NCBI GenBank assembly: GCA_039029915.1
Contig: JBCCFD010000007.1
Location: 1 to 45,611 of the forward strand
Source of the DNA: QQUD01 sp039029915
GTDB taxonomy: Bacteria; Chloroflexota; Anaerolineae; Promineifilales; Promineifilaceae
Direction of reading: 5' to 3'
Length of the DNA: 45,611 bases
Part shown: in pieces, positions 26,236-35,771 of the stretch
Layout: each line of letters starts with the position of its first letter
Position numbering within the stretch: the first letter of the stretch is position 1
The notes under the pieces: model-generated
Database searches by the model: none
What the model saw: only the letters and a program-made list of their open reading frames with translations
What the model was told of the DNA's origin: nothing
Program-made: the position numbers and the translations under genes

Positions 26236-29200
26236 ATGATTATGCAAGAAAGAAAGAAAAGAAGTCGAATTATTGGTATTTCAGTTATTTTGATCGCGTT
26301 GATAACGGCCGTTATTCCCGTTTTTTCAGCCTCTCAAACGACCATTACGCTCGGTTACAGTAGTTTTGAAGAGCCAGCTTTAGGCACACAGTACACTGAT
26401 ACAGGGAGCGCCTTAGTTGATCACGCCTTGAGTAATAACACAGGTGAATCTGCTGTAAACTACACCAGTACAGGTGGCGAACTTGGGTTTGCCTCAGCCT
26501 ATGTGAATAGTCGAAGCAGCACCGGTTTAACCGACGGCGATGATGTCGGTGTGACCAATTTGGCGTCTAGCTATTCGGATGGCACGCAGGGATTCCAACT
26601 GAGTGATACGGATGGTCAACTGACTGTGTCTATGGATGCTGTTGACTTATCAGGCGTAACCTCTCCAGAGGTTTCAATTGATTACTTTGTTGGTAGCACC
26701 TCCTGGGAAACGGACGATGTGATTCGCATCTGGGTTTTAGCAGATGGCAGCACCGAAATTGATTTGCTCAATACAACCGGTCAAGATGTTGATAATTTGG
26801 GCATCGAAAATAGCTGGACTACCCTGACCCAAGATTTAACTGGCTATAATACGGCCGTTCTTTACTTCTCTCTTGACTCAAATTCAGGTCTTGAAACAGT
26901 TCACATCGATAACATTATCTTTACCGGTCTACAAACAAACGAACCGCTTCTCTCGGTATCACAATCTGTCACGGAGGAGCCACTGCTAGCAGGCCAAATT
27001 GAATATGACATTACCATTGCCAATATTGGTGACACCCCTGTGGCTGACCGAGGCTATAACCTGACCATCACAGATACTTTAGGGGCTGGCATTTCATTGA
27101 TAAGCGCAGACCCTTCGCCTACTTTTATTGATAATCAAACTGACGGGACGACTTTGCTCATTTGGGAAAATATTGCTGATCTTGAAGCGAACGAAGAATT
27201 GGCTCTTTCTGTAACGGCTGAACTGAGCCCGACTCTAACGAGTGCCAATCAGTTTAGCAATCAGGTTGAAGCAACCTTTAATGACGCCCCAGACAATAGT
27301 GGGGAATGGATCACAGATTCCGAAACAATAACTCACTCTCCCCAGGCCATCGATATCCAAATGACAGCCAATCAATCAACGGCCGATGAGCAAGCGACTG
27401 GGGCTGGTGAATATGATGGCAACGCCGATTGGCCATATAGCTACACTATTTCGGTAGAAAATAATAATGTTGGCGACACGGATAATGTGACAGCCACGAT
27501 TACGCTCCCGCCGGGTGTGGCTTACATGGGCAACCCTCAAATTAGCCCCAATCCAAACAGCAGCCCAGTCACCCCCAGCTTAACCTTAGAATCAGATGGG
27601 TCGTTAACCGTTGCGTGGAGTTTAGGCACATTAACCACTGCTGAATATAGCAACCCTGTTGAGATAACATTTGATACAGCCATTCCCTACAAGTTCCGCA
27701 CATCAGCAGATACGGCCGCTGCCTCAGGGCCATTTGCTGGCCCAATGAGTGGCGCCATTATTCATGAAGATGCCGTTATGGAAGTGCCTTATGAAGCGAC
27801 AGGCACCTATGCTGGTAGTGCAGTTGCAGATGGTACGGAAACATCTCCTAATGATGATGCAGAGGTTGTGGTGATTGCCGAGTATTTAACGGTTCACAAA
27901 GGGGTATCCCCTTCTGTTGTGGGCATCGGTAATACGGTTACTTATAACCTTGATTTTTATGTCTCAGAGTATTACACCGTCACAAATGCATACATGGTTG
28001 ATATCCTTCCAGACGGCTTGACCTACACCGATGGCTCTGCGTCTGTTGCCCCGTCTATCATTGAAGAAGACACGCCCGGACCTGGACAAACAACCTTGAC
28101 TTGGAATTTAGCAAACAGTGATACGGAGCCGGGTGAATCGGGCACGATTACGTTTGATGCCACTGTTGATGCCACTTATGAAGCGGCACCCTACACTGGG
28201 CAACCCGTGGTGTCTGGTGATAGCTTTACAAATCAAGTGACGATCTATGATGATTGGACAGATGTGGTGACAAACGGCCGTTATGGCACAACCACCCCTG
28301 ATACCTCTCGCGCTACCATCACCACCGTGATGCCAACCTTCACGAAAGATGTGCAGCATGCGCATACGCTGGTTTGGGGCGATAGCTCTCCGGCATTCGT
28401 TGGCGATACCGTTAAATTCCGACTGAGCTATGATGCAGCCGCGAACGTTGATGCCAAAGAGATCATTGTTCGTGATTTCTTGCCTCGAGGGATGACTTAC
28501 GTGGCAAGCTCTGATGTATATAACAACAGCGGTACATTCAGCAGCAGCGCGACCTGTACTTCTGCACCAACCTCTCCAGTGACCGGTACCCTTAATGGTT
28601 TGCAGTATGTTGAATGGCGTTTGTGCAACACCGATATGGGCTCAAGCTGGGAAGTGACCATTGACGCCTTAGTTGGCCCTAAACCTGACGTAGAAGAAGG
28701 CTGGATTGTTGCCAACCTTGGTAAGCTGTCAGGACAAAACACCTATGGCGATGCTTACAGTCTGCGTGATTTGGCCAATGTTGAGTATGATGCGCCTAAT
28801 TTAGTCTTAACGAAATCAGCTTCACCCAATGTTGGTCTTGAAGCAGGTGATGTGGTGACCTTTACCATCGCTTTAGAAAATACTGGTCCCGCAACTGCCT
28901 ATAATATCGTGTTAACAGATACGTTGCCGGCAGACATTCTGGTTGCAAATAGCGGTGGAAGCGCAAGCCCGAGCAGTAGCAGCTATAGTACGGTTTCTGG
29001 TAACCCATCAGCGGGTGACGGTGGCGTTATCGTGTGGAGCCAAGTTTCTAGCCTTGATGCCGGTCAAACCTTAACCTATCAATATTCAGCCACGATTCCC
29101 AGTGGGATTATCGCGGGGCAATCAATGACGAACTTAGCCACCGTTGGTTACAACAGCCGTCCAGACAATGCGGGTCATGCCACAGACGGCAGTGCCGATA

Positions 29201-32200
29201 CAAATGATGACAATACGGATGACGAAACCGTGTATATTCGCGGGCTGACCGTCGAAAAATCAGCCAACGCTGCCAATGCCACAATTGGTGATGTGGTGTC
29301 GTGGACAATTACAGGCACCATCCCGAATGGCGTCACCGGTTTCTGGCCCGTCATCGAAGAAAATAATCTGCCAAATGGGTTTGATTATGTGTCCGGCTCG
29401 ACATCAATGCTTGGTGGTGTGCTTGGTGTTTCCTTTGACCCAGCGCATGGTTCAACCCCCTACGACAATAGCAATGTTGATTTACGCTGGTTCCTCTCAC
29501 CCATCACAAACACCTCTGGTGTTGAGCAGACCTTTAGCCTGTCATTTGACACGCTTGTAACGGGTGTGAAAGGCAACGATATCAACACCACATATTACAC
29601 CTGCTGTAACAAGAATGCCGACAATGATGCCTATATCAGCTGGTATGATGATATTTCAGGGTATAACAATACGGGTTCAGCTTATGATTCAGGCACCTCA
29701 ACGTCTAATTTTGATCGTCGTAGTCCAGAAGCTGATGCCGATATTCGAATTTATCAACCGAACCTAACCTTAGATAAATCGTCCGACTTTACCTACATTC
29801 TTGCGGGTGGCGTGCTCCTCTTCGACTTAGAAATTCGCAATAATGGCAATGCGCCAGCCTACGATGTCACAATTGTTGATCAGCTGCCAGCAGAATTGGC
29901 GTATGATCAAACAACATCAGTTGTAGTTTCGCCAAATAATGGGGAAGTTGTGATAGATAATAATGTGGCAGCCAGCCAAAACTTGACTTATACGGTTGAT
30001 GTTATTCCTGTTGGCACAGTAGTGAACATTCAATATGCTGTTGATGTTGACCCAGCTTTAGCAACCGGACTTGAAATAGAAAATGTGGCTCAGATTACTG
30101 AATACAGCACGCAATCAGGCGTTCCATCTGACAGTAATGGAGATACATTAGCAGATGAACGTAGCTATGTGGGCCCTACTGACAGCGTGACTCTATACGC
30201 CCCTGTGGCCGAGATTTTCAAAGAAGCGGAGTTAAATGGTGAATTAACCATTGGTAACACCATTGTTTACTCTTTAACGGTGCCAGCTTCACCATTAAAT
30301 AGCGTTACGCAAAATGTGCTTGTGACGGATGTTGTTGATCCCGCCTTGGAAGTCGTGAATGTAACTAATGGTAACTTTACTGGAAATGTCGTAACGGCCA
30401 CTTTCTCAACAATTGGCATTAATAGCCAAGAGGTGATTGTTATTGAAGCGATTGTGCCAACCGACACAACTGGTGTGAATAATAGCTTGGTGTTAAATGA
30501 CGCCACATTAGATTATGATTTTGGGCCAGACCACACGTCAAATTCAACGGCGCATACGTTGCTCATTCCGGCCCTATCTATTGAAGCAGATGTAAATACG
30601 TTCACCGTCAGTCAAGGGGATACGTTAACTTACACCCTAACGGTTGAAAATCACGGGTATGGTTTAGCCAAAGATTTCGTGATTAGCAGCCCATTACCCA
30701 GCAATATGAGCTTTGTGCCGGGTTCTGCAACGCTTAATGGGCAATCCTTCTCTGACCCTGTGAATGATGAGTTTAATTTAGGCAGCGAGTTATTATGGTT
30801 TGGACAAACGGCCGTTATTACCTTCCGCGCCCAAATAGACAGCGTCGCTCAAGGGGAAGCATATGAGTGGGTTGGTGCAGTTACTGGAAATAACTCTATG
30901 GGATTACCCATTCCAGCCGATAGCTCAGCTTCGGTGTTAGGTGACCCTGATCTAGATGATGAAGATGACGTTACTGTTTATGGACCACTTTCTTGTACAA
31001 CCGAATCAACCAATATTGCCTACGAAGATTTGAAAAATACCGGGTGGTCTGACTGGGATTACAATGACCTTATCGTCCGCATTGACACCGAACTGTGCAT
31101 CACAACTGGTAACGATTTAGGAATTGTGAACCTTGATTATCTTTCAATTGCCCGCGGGGCTGGCTTTACGCATAACTTCTATCACGACTTGCCTGTTGTT
31201 GGGTCAGGGCGGTATGAACTCACCGTTCGGGATCATAATGGCGCAATTGTGAGCCAAGCGAGCGGTAAATTCGAAGACGCGCCTGATTTTGAAATCTTTG
31301 GCAATACCAAAGCGATCTTTGAGGAGACTGCAGCTGGCTGCAATGGTGATTTCACGTGCCTTAGCTACGTAAATACGTTCGATTATGCACCAACCTATCG
31401 GGATGGATACACGGCCGAATTGACCGTATTGATGGATGATGCCACCATGAACCCAACGACAGAATTAGGCGAAACCCCTTGGGACCCATACATTGGCGTT
31501 TTTGACACAGGGGAAGAAGTGCACCGCGTCATACCGGGTCACTTAAACAATACCCAAACGGTAAATAGCCAGCACGATCCAAATAGTCCACTGCTGAATG
31601 AAGATTTGCCACTGGTGCAAACGTTTGATGTGACGTGGGATTGGCCGCTTGAGTTTTCAGGGATTTGGTTAGGTTATCCTGACTATGTCGACTTCATTAA
31701 AACAGGGGGCACAACCAACACCGATTGGTACCTTGAAGAAAATCGTGAGGACACACATCTTTGGAGCCACAGCCCGTTCTTTATCTTGGGCCAAGCAGCA
31801 CGCGTGTTGATGTCTGAAGAATCTGGGAATAATTCCCGATATTTTGCTAGCCCTGTGGTGGCTGACATAAATGGTGATGGTGAACCTGAAATCATTATGG
31901 GCAATCTTTTAGCGAACCAGGTTGAAGTTTATAACAAATTTGGTCAACTACTTTGGACGCAAGATGTGAATGACGGTGTGAAAGCGGCCGTGGCCGTGGG
32001 TGATATTGACACATCAACTGCTGGGTTGGAAATTTTGGTGCCGAGCGAAGATGGACACGTCTATGCTTTCCATGCTGACGGAACGGCCGTTGCGAACTGG
32101 CCTGTGCGGGTTGGTGGCGCTGGCAGCGACCCATACTTCCGTGTCTTATCGACACCAGCCGTGGGCAACATCGACAATGATGCTGACTTAGAGGTCATTG

Positions 32201-32988
32201 TGAGTGGGTCAAACGGCCGTTTATATGTCTTTAGCCACGATGGCAACATTCAATGGGAAGCCAGCATTGGTGATGTGTTAGACAGCTTTGGCAGTCAGGT
32301 CATCAACAGCTCTCCCGTTATTGCTGACCTTGATGAAGATGGTGAGCCTGAAATTCTTGTTGGTGCCTTCGACAATAAGCTATATGCCTTTGATAAATAC
32401 GGCAATGAGCTGTGGACATTTGAAGCGGGTGATGTGATTATGTCAATCCCTGTGGTGGCTGATATCGACACGAGCAGTGATGGCAATGAGGTTGTCATTG
32501 GCTCTGGGGATACCTATCTCTATCTGCTCGATGAATCGGGTGAAGAGATTTGGTCATACGCCACAGGCTGGTCAATTCGTTCATCTGCCTTGATCATTGA
32601 TATGGATGACAATGGTGATCTTGAAATCATTATTGGCAGTGATGATCACAAAGTGTACGCTTTCAACCATGACGGTTCTTTGGTGATTGGCTGGCCACGT
32701 GACACCGGTGCTGAGGTCTTCTCATCACCCGCGGTGGGTGATGTGGACGGTGATGGTGATGATGAAATCGTTATCGGGTCTGACGATGGCTACCTGTACG
32801 CGTGGGATATGAACGGAACGGCCGTTGATGAATGGCCCATCAATCAAGGAAGTTCTGTCAAGGCAACCCCTGTCATCATTGAGTTAGATAATGACAGCGA
32901 AGCGGAAGTGGTTATCGGTAACAGTGCCGGTCAGCTGTCGATTCTTGGTGGTCTACAATATGTCTACCTTCCAATAGTTATCAAATAG
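26236..32988 (+). CDS. Giant secreted DUF11-repeat / LruC-like / FG-GAP propeller surface protein
   Basis: Predicted extracellular structural or adhesive protein of 2250 residues. A Sec signal peptide (basic n-region, hydrophobic ALITAVIPVF, cleavage after FSA) is followed by a jelly-roll-like region (about 30-240) and nine DUF11-type beta-sandwich modules (about 240-1590) marked by repeats such as LVLTKSASPN...GDVVTFTIALENTG. Next comes a LruC-like segment with IAYEDLKNTGWSDWDYNDLIV. The last 400 residues hold eight FG-GAP/VCBS-like repeats (for example VADINGDGEPEIIMG, VGDVDGDGDDEIVIG) with calcium-loop Asp patterns, fitting a beta-propeller. It ends GGLQYVYLPIVIK, a terminus resembling the YLPLVL-type ends of many Chloroflexota exported proteins. 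ATG 26236 is preferred over the TTG at 26206 because GAGGA precedes it; ATG 26242 is also possible. A strong terminator follows. Confidence 0.85.
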   Translation: MIMQERKKRSRIIGISVILIALITAVIPVFSASQTTITLGYSSFEEPALGTQYTDTGSALVDHALSNNTGESAVNYTSTGGELGFASAYVNSRSSTGLTDGDDVGVTNLASSYSDGTQGFQLSDTDGQLTVSMDAVDLSGVTSPEVSIDYFVGSTSWETDDVIRIWVLADGSTEIDLLNTTGQDVDNLGIENSWTTLTQDLTGYNTAVLYFSLDSNSGLETVHIDNIIFTGLQTNEPLLSVSQSVTEEPLLAGQIEYDITIANIGDTPVADRGYNLTITDTLGAGISLISADPSPTFIDNQTDGTTLLIWENIADLEANEELALSVTAELSPTLTSANQFSNQVEATFNDAPDNSGEWITDSETITHSPQAIDIQMTANQSTADEQATGAGEYDGNADWPYSYTISVENNNVGDTDNVTATITLPPGVAYMGNPQISPNPNSSPVTPSLTLESDGSLTVAWSLGTLTTAEYSNPVEITFDTAIPYKFRTSADTAAASGPFAGPMSGAIIHEDAVMEVPYEATGTYAGSAVADGTETSPNDDAEVVVIAEYLTVHKGVSPSVVGIGNTVTYNLDFYVSEYYTVTNAYMVDILPDGLTYTDGSASVAPSIIEEDTPGPGQTTLTWNLANSDTEPGESGTITFDATVDATYEAAPYTGQPVVSGDSFTNQVTIYDDWTDVVTNGRYGTTTPDTSRATITTVMPTFTKDVQHAHTLVWGDSSPAFVGDTVKFRLSYDAAANVDAKEIIVRDFLPRGMTYVASSDVYNNSGTFSSSATCTSAPTSPVTGTLNGLQYVEWRLCNTDMGSSWEVTIDALVGPKPDVEEGWIVANLGKLSGQNTYGDAYSLRDLANVEYDAPNLVLTKSASPNVGLEAGDVVTFTIALENTGPATAYNIVLTDTLPADILVANSGGSASPSSSSYSTVSGNPSAGDGGVIVWSQVSSLDAGQTLTYQYSATIPSGIIAGQSMTNLATVGYNSRPDNAGHATDGSADTNDDNTDDETVYIRGLTVEKSANAANATIGDVVSWTITGTIPNGVTGFWPVIEENNLPNGFDYVSGSTSMLGGVLGVSFDPAHGSTPYDNSNVDLRWFLSPITNTSGVEQTFSLSFDTLVTGVKGNDINTTYYTCCNKNADNDAYISWYDDISGYNNTGSAYDSGTSTSNFDRRSPEADADIRIYQPNLTLDKSSDFTYILAGGVLLFDLEIRNNGNAPAYDVTIVDQLPAELAYDQTTSVVVSPNNGEVVIDNNVAASQNLTYTVDVIPVGTVVNIQYAVDVDPALATGLEIENVAQITEYSTQSGVPSDSNGDTLADERSYVGPTDSVTLYAPVAEIFKEAELNGELTIGNTIVYSLTVPASPLNSVTQNVLVTDVVDPALEVVNVTNGNFTGNVVTATFSTIGINSQEVIVIEAIVPTDTTGVNNSLVLNDATLDYDFGPDHTSNSTAHTLLIPALSIEADVNTFTVSQGDTLTYTLTVENHGYGLAKDFVISSPLPSNMSFVPGSATLNGQSFSDPVNDEFNLGSELLWFGQTAVITFRAQIDSVAQGEAYEWVGAVTGNNSMGLPIPADSSASVLGDPDLDDEDDVTVYGPLSCTTESTNIAYEDLKNTGWSDWDYNDLIVRIDTELCITTGNDLGIVNLDYLSIARGAGFTHNFYHDLPVVGSGRYELTVRDHNGAIVSQASGKFEDAPDFEIFGNTKAIFEETAAGCNGDFTCLSYVNTFDYAPTYRDGYTAELTVLMDDATMNPTTELGETPWDPYIGVFDTGEEVHRVIPGHLNNTQTVNSQHDPNSPLLNEDLPLVQTFDVTWDWPLEFSGIWLGYPDYVDFIKTGGTTNTDWYLEENREDTHLWSHSPFFILGQAARVLMSEESGNNSRYFASPVVADINGDGEPEIIMGNLLANQVEVYNKFGQLLWTQDVNDGVKAAVAVGDIDTSTAGLEILVPSEDGHVYAFHADGTAVANWPVRVGGAGSDPYFRVLSTPAVGNIDNDADLEVIVSGSNGRLYVFSHDGNIQWEASIGDVLDSFGSQVINSSPVIADLDEDGEPEILVGAFDNKLYAFDKYGNELWTFEAGDVIMSIPVVADIDTSSDGNEVVIGSGDTYLYLLDESGEEIWSYATGWSIRSSALIIDMDDNGDLEIIIGSDDHKVYAFNHDGSLVIGWPRDTGAEVFSSPAVGDVDGDGDDEIVIGSDDGYLYAWDMNGTAVDEWPINQGSSVKATPVIIELDNDSEAEVVIGNSAGQLSILGGLQYVYLPIVIK

Positions 32989-33014
32989 TTAAGAAATAAA
33001 ACAACTAGCTTTTA

Positions 33015-33048
33015 GGGGAGCTGACACCAGGGTCAGCTCCCCTTTTTT
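33015..33048 (+). terminator. Rho-independent terminator of the giant DUF11 gene
   Basis: GGGGAGCTGAC (33015-33025) and GTCAGCTCCCC (33032-33042) form a perfect 11-base-pair stem with a 6-base loop, followed by six T. It lies 27 bases after the stop codon. Confidence 0.95.
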
Positions 33049-33096
33049 GTTTATAACCCACGGGGTGCTCAACCAAGCTCCTATAGAGAAAATCAA

Positions 33097-33705
33097 TTGC
33101 CCCCTTTAATATTTTATCTTGTGGACCAGAACGATCATCCTCAGCTTAAATGGGGTCAAAGATTAGGTGTTTTGAAGTATAAAAAAGGCACGTTAGACCA
33201 AATTGACGGGTTTGTTTTGCTAGGCTTTGGTCTCAATCGGCTGGCTAATGGGCAGATATCCCCTGGGAAAAGTAATTTAAAACTGGCGCAATGGGTTATT
33301 GAGAACAACCCCCACCAGTTACCGACCATAACACAAATGGGGACTTATCTTGCCCTAAAGCAACTCGAAAAAAGAGATCCGTCATTAGAGATTGATCGCT
33401 GGGCCATCAATCTGCCTCATGATGATGGTGTTCATGTTGATACTTACGGTGCGGCCCTTCAAATTTGGTTGATTTGTGAGAATGTAGGTTTGGAAAAGGT
33501 GGCCTTGGTCACTCATCCTTGGCAATCGGCTCGAGCCTATCGCATATTTAAGAAATTGCCGATTTCAGATGTTGTGATGCCCGCGCTGCCCCCAGTCCCG
33601 TTTGATCGACAATCGATTCAGATTTGGACGCGTCGCCCTTGGCTTTATTTACTCTATGAGTTTGGATTGGCACGGCCGATTGGTCGATTGTTTGGTTGGT
33701 TGTGA
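33097..33705 (+). CDS. YdcF/SanA-like DUF218 domain protein (weak match)
   Basis: Hypothetical protein of 202 residues. DGFVLLGFGLNR near the N-terminal third, followed by LKLAQWVIE, and later HVDTYGAALQIWLICENVGLEKVALVTHPWQSARAYRIFKKL, follow the DUF218 pattern: a VLG-type strand, then an NT..A helix, then LVTs..H..RA..if. The usual SGG loop is not clear and the VTS.H is VTHPW, so the family is divergent. Known members act in cell-envelope processes. The start is TTG at 33097 with AGAGA upstream; the frame is open further 5', and GTG at 33121 is an alternative. A strong bidirectional hairpin follows at 33861. Confidence 0.55.
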   Translation: MPPLIFYLVDQNDHPQLKWGQRLGVLKYKKGTLDQIDGFVLLGFGLNRLANGQISPGKSNLKLAQWVIENNPHQLPTITQMGTYLALKQLEKRDPSLEIDRWAINLPHDDGVHVDTYGAALQIWLICENVGLEKVALVTHPWQSARAYRIFKKLPISDVVMPALPPVPFDRQSIQIWTRRPWLYLLYEFGLARPIGRLFGWL

Positions 33706-33860
33706 GTTAGAAACGGTAGGTCTGAGGACGTTAAGTGAAACGAAGTTCCTGCTTAGAATAAAATGGCGATTATAAATTTCGTTTCCCCGAGGTTCCGAAG
33801 CTTTCAACCGTGATGGTTCTCGATTGAGAAACTTTGGAATACGTAAGCGTAAAAGGTACA

Positions 33861-33895
33861 AAAAAAGAACGACCCAATTCAGATCGTTCTTTTTT
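33861..33895. terminator. Bidirectional rho-independent terminator
   Basis: AAAAAAGAACGA (33861-33872) and TCGTTCTTTTTT (33884-33895) form a perfect 12-base-pair stem around an 11-base loop. A/T tracts on both sides let it serve the plus-strand YdcF-like gene and the minus-strand barstar-like gene, which converge here. Confidence 0.9.
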
Positions 33896-33917
33896 ATGAT
33901 TTGAGTTTGATATTTGT

Positions 33918-34247
33918 CTATAAAAAGACAACGGTGAATAGCGGCAAGTTTGTTCGTTCCACATACCGCTTATTGATTCGCTGAATGACCGTAACCAATA
34001 AGTCAAATTCGTTGGGTTGATTTTTCAAAAAATTTCTTGAATTGTTCACTTCCAAAGAATACTGCTGTGGTTTAGAAGACGCAAATCGCGCAAATACTGG
34101 ATCTTTCTGGTCGCTTAGAGAAATGAGGTCTAGCCAATCATCAAGCTTACTGCCATTCCAGCCCGGAAAATTAACAAGGTCGTTCAAAGCTATACGTAAT
34201 TGACGGCGAGATGTAATGTCGTTTGTTTCAAGTTGTAATTTTTTCAT
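33918..34247 (-). CDS. Barstar-family protein (ribonuclease-inhibitor-like), no partner seen
   Basis: Small cytoplasmic protein of 109 residues. ITSRRQLRIALNDLVNFPGWNGSKLDDWLDLISL follows the barstar pattern: an N-terminal strand, helix 1, the FPxWyGxNLDALwDaL segment that in barstar contacts barnase, then an acidic-basic middle part and a final strand FTVVFL. Barstar proteins inhibit secreted RNases or serve as immunity proteins. No barnase/RNase gene is next to it here. GAGGAG lies 10 bases before the ATG. It follows the Tat-exported ConA-like gene on the same strand after 71 bases, so the two may be co-transcribed. Identification rests on motif appearance only. Confidence 0.6.
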   Translation of the reverse strand: MKKLQLETNDITSRRQLRIALNDLVNFPGWNGSKLDDWLDLISLSDQKDPVFARFASSKPQQYSLEVNNSRNFLKNQPNEFDLLVTVIQRINKRYVERTNLPLFTVVFL

Positions 34248-34318
34248 CGAAAATCTGCTCCTCGGTTATTGACAGAAATTTTGATATTTCTTTTTGGGAA
34301 AACATTCCATCAATCACA

Positions 34319-35140
34319 TTATTCCCCACTGTAGGGAGTCCAATCCCATGTCCAATCTTTAAATTCTGCTTTGTGTTGGGGTCCCCAACTATTGAACCCG
34401 GGCCAAATGCTGATGATCTCTGCTTGAAAGCGGGCGGCCGTTTCGGTTCCCCAATTTGCTGGCTTTGGTGTTCCGCCATAGCTTGAAAGATAAGGCACAT
34501 TGTCAATAAACATACCGGTTGCTTGGTTTTGATGATCAAATACTAGCTTGAGTTCATGCCAATTTGTGTCAGGCTGCAAATACCCTGAAGGTGCCCAATA
34601 GCCGCCTGAGCCGTTTGAGGCATCTGCCACCCACATCCAAACATCTCCAAAGCTAGGTACCCACGGATTGAGCACCCATTGGAAGGCAAATCCATAATCA
34701 AGCCGGGTGTTGCCACCGTCCCAAATAAAGAAGCCCCCTTCAACTGTTTGGGCATTAAGTGCCCCTCCAGCGGTTGAGGGAAGGTATGGCAGTCTAAATT
34801 TGATCGTGCATGTGTGAACAAAGTCAAAGGCGTCAACATCAATAAACCGTTTATAGGTAATATTGTGCGTCATAATGCCACGATTTTGCACATTGGCTTT
34901 TACTTCGCTTTTTGGCCCCATATGAACGGTGTCAATATCATTGATATCGATGGGGGCTTGGCCGGGTCCAACCCATAGCCCATCACCAATGACCGTTTCC
35001 CAACCGGTCAAGTCAGGCCCAGAATAATATTGTGGTGCTAACCCACTGGCTTTGGCAATGCTTGCTTTGTTAAGGGCGAGGGAGCCAACTGCTGCCCCGC
35101 CTAAAATCTTAACAAAATCTCGTCTACTTAAATTGTCCAT
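34319..35140 (-). CDS. Tat-exported ConA-like beta-sandwich protein
   Basis: Predicted extracytoplasmic carbohydrate-binding or lyase-like protein of 273 residues. The N-terminal signal has the twin-arginine motif LSRRDFVKI followed by a hydrophobic GGAAVGSLAL stretch, so it exits folded via Tat. The mature part is aromatic-rich with TIKFRLPYLP, GYLQPDTNWHELKLVFDH, GMFIDNVPY and a C-terminal WTWDWTPY. This is the strand pattern of LamG/family-16-type ConA folds. No catalytic ExDxxE motif is visible, so binding is more likely than hydrolysis. GGAG lies 6 bases before the ATG at 35140. It lies between the barstar-like gene and the large divergent promoter region. Confidence 0.65.
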   Translation of the reverse strand: MDNLSRRDFVKILGGAAVGSLALNKASIAKASGLAPQYYSGPDLTGWETVIGDGLWVGPGQAPIDINDIDTVHMGPKSEVKANVQNRGIMTHNITYKRFIDVDAFDFVHTCTIKFRLPYLPSTAGGALNAQTVEGGFFIWDGGNTRLDYGFAFQWVLNPWVPSFGDVWMWVADASNGSGGYWAPSGYLQPDTNWHELKLVFDHQNQATGMFIDNVPYLSSYGGTPKPANWGTETAARFQAEIISIWPGFNSWGPQHKAEFKDWTWDWTPYSGE

Positions 35141-35771
35141 TTGATCTCCTATAAAAAACCTTTGTTCCTAAAAACGCATCCAGCATGAACTACAAAACAG
35201 AATCGTTATCTAATTTTTGCAAACATGATTTGCGAATAAGGCAATGCTGCCCATTCTGGCCTTGGTTGCTAGTTTGCCTAAAGAAATGATTGTCTCGATA
35301 GACAAAATTTCCGGGCAGGCATAGATGGGCGATTGTCACAGGGTAAACGGAAAAAAGTTACTGGAAATATGCGGAAATCCAATATTTTTGAAGTTTACAT
35401 AAATGCCCAAAACATCTTTCCACGAACGCAGGTAAAACAATGCCTTACTCAATAACTCTATTCAATTATGACTCAAAGGGTGCTTTGACAGCTCCCACCC
35501 AAAACCTGAATATCAGGTCTTGAGTGATGTTAATGTTTTTCGTAAGTTTTCTCAATGGGACTATCCGGCTGGGTTTTCATTCCTAGGCAAGGAGATGTAG
35601 GCTAATACCCGACAGCTATCATGGGACCTGATCGCTATCTAACACGGTGAAGGCAACGTAAATTACCAGTTTGACCTAGTTTGTTCCCAATTTATGATGA
35701 ACAGGATAGTTTGTATGATGGTGGGAGATTTTTTTATCGCTCCCATTGCAGAAATTTTAGGGAGCCGTTGA
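35141..35771. promoter_or_regulatory. 631-base divergent intergenic region with hairpins and the shared 19-base motif
   Basis: This is the largest gene-free stretch in the window. It separates the Tat protein gene from the STAS-GT-C operon. Contents: GGGTG (35478-35482) and CACCC (35496-35500), a 5-bp stem; ACCTGA-ATA-TCAGGT (35504-35518), a perfect hairpin; several GC-richer blocks (35565-35640) that could fold; and GTGAAGGCAACGTAAATTA at 35647-35665, identical to the site at 24093. AGGGAG 7 bases before the ATG at 35772 is the ribosome site. I could not match it to a known riboswitch, including the c-di-GMP classes I can recall. Confidence 0.5.

Noticed and set aside
33706..33860. Small gene between the YdcF-like gene and the terminator
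   Set aside because: No start with a ribosome site and no protein-like composition was seen; it reads as spacer before the terminator.
34223..34539. Extra small genes overlapping the barstar start and the Tat gene 3' end
   Set aside because: They lie in other frames over supported genes, lack ribosome sites and have no family resemblance.
35478..35665. c-di-GMP, SAM, TPP or ydaO riboswitch
   Set aside because: I compared by eye with the core motifs I know and found no match; listed only as a hairpin-rich leader.
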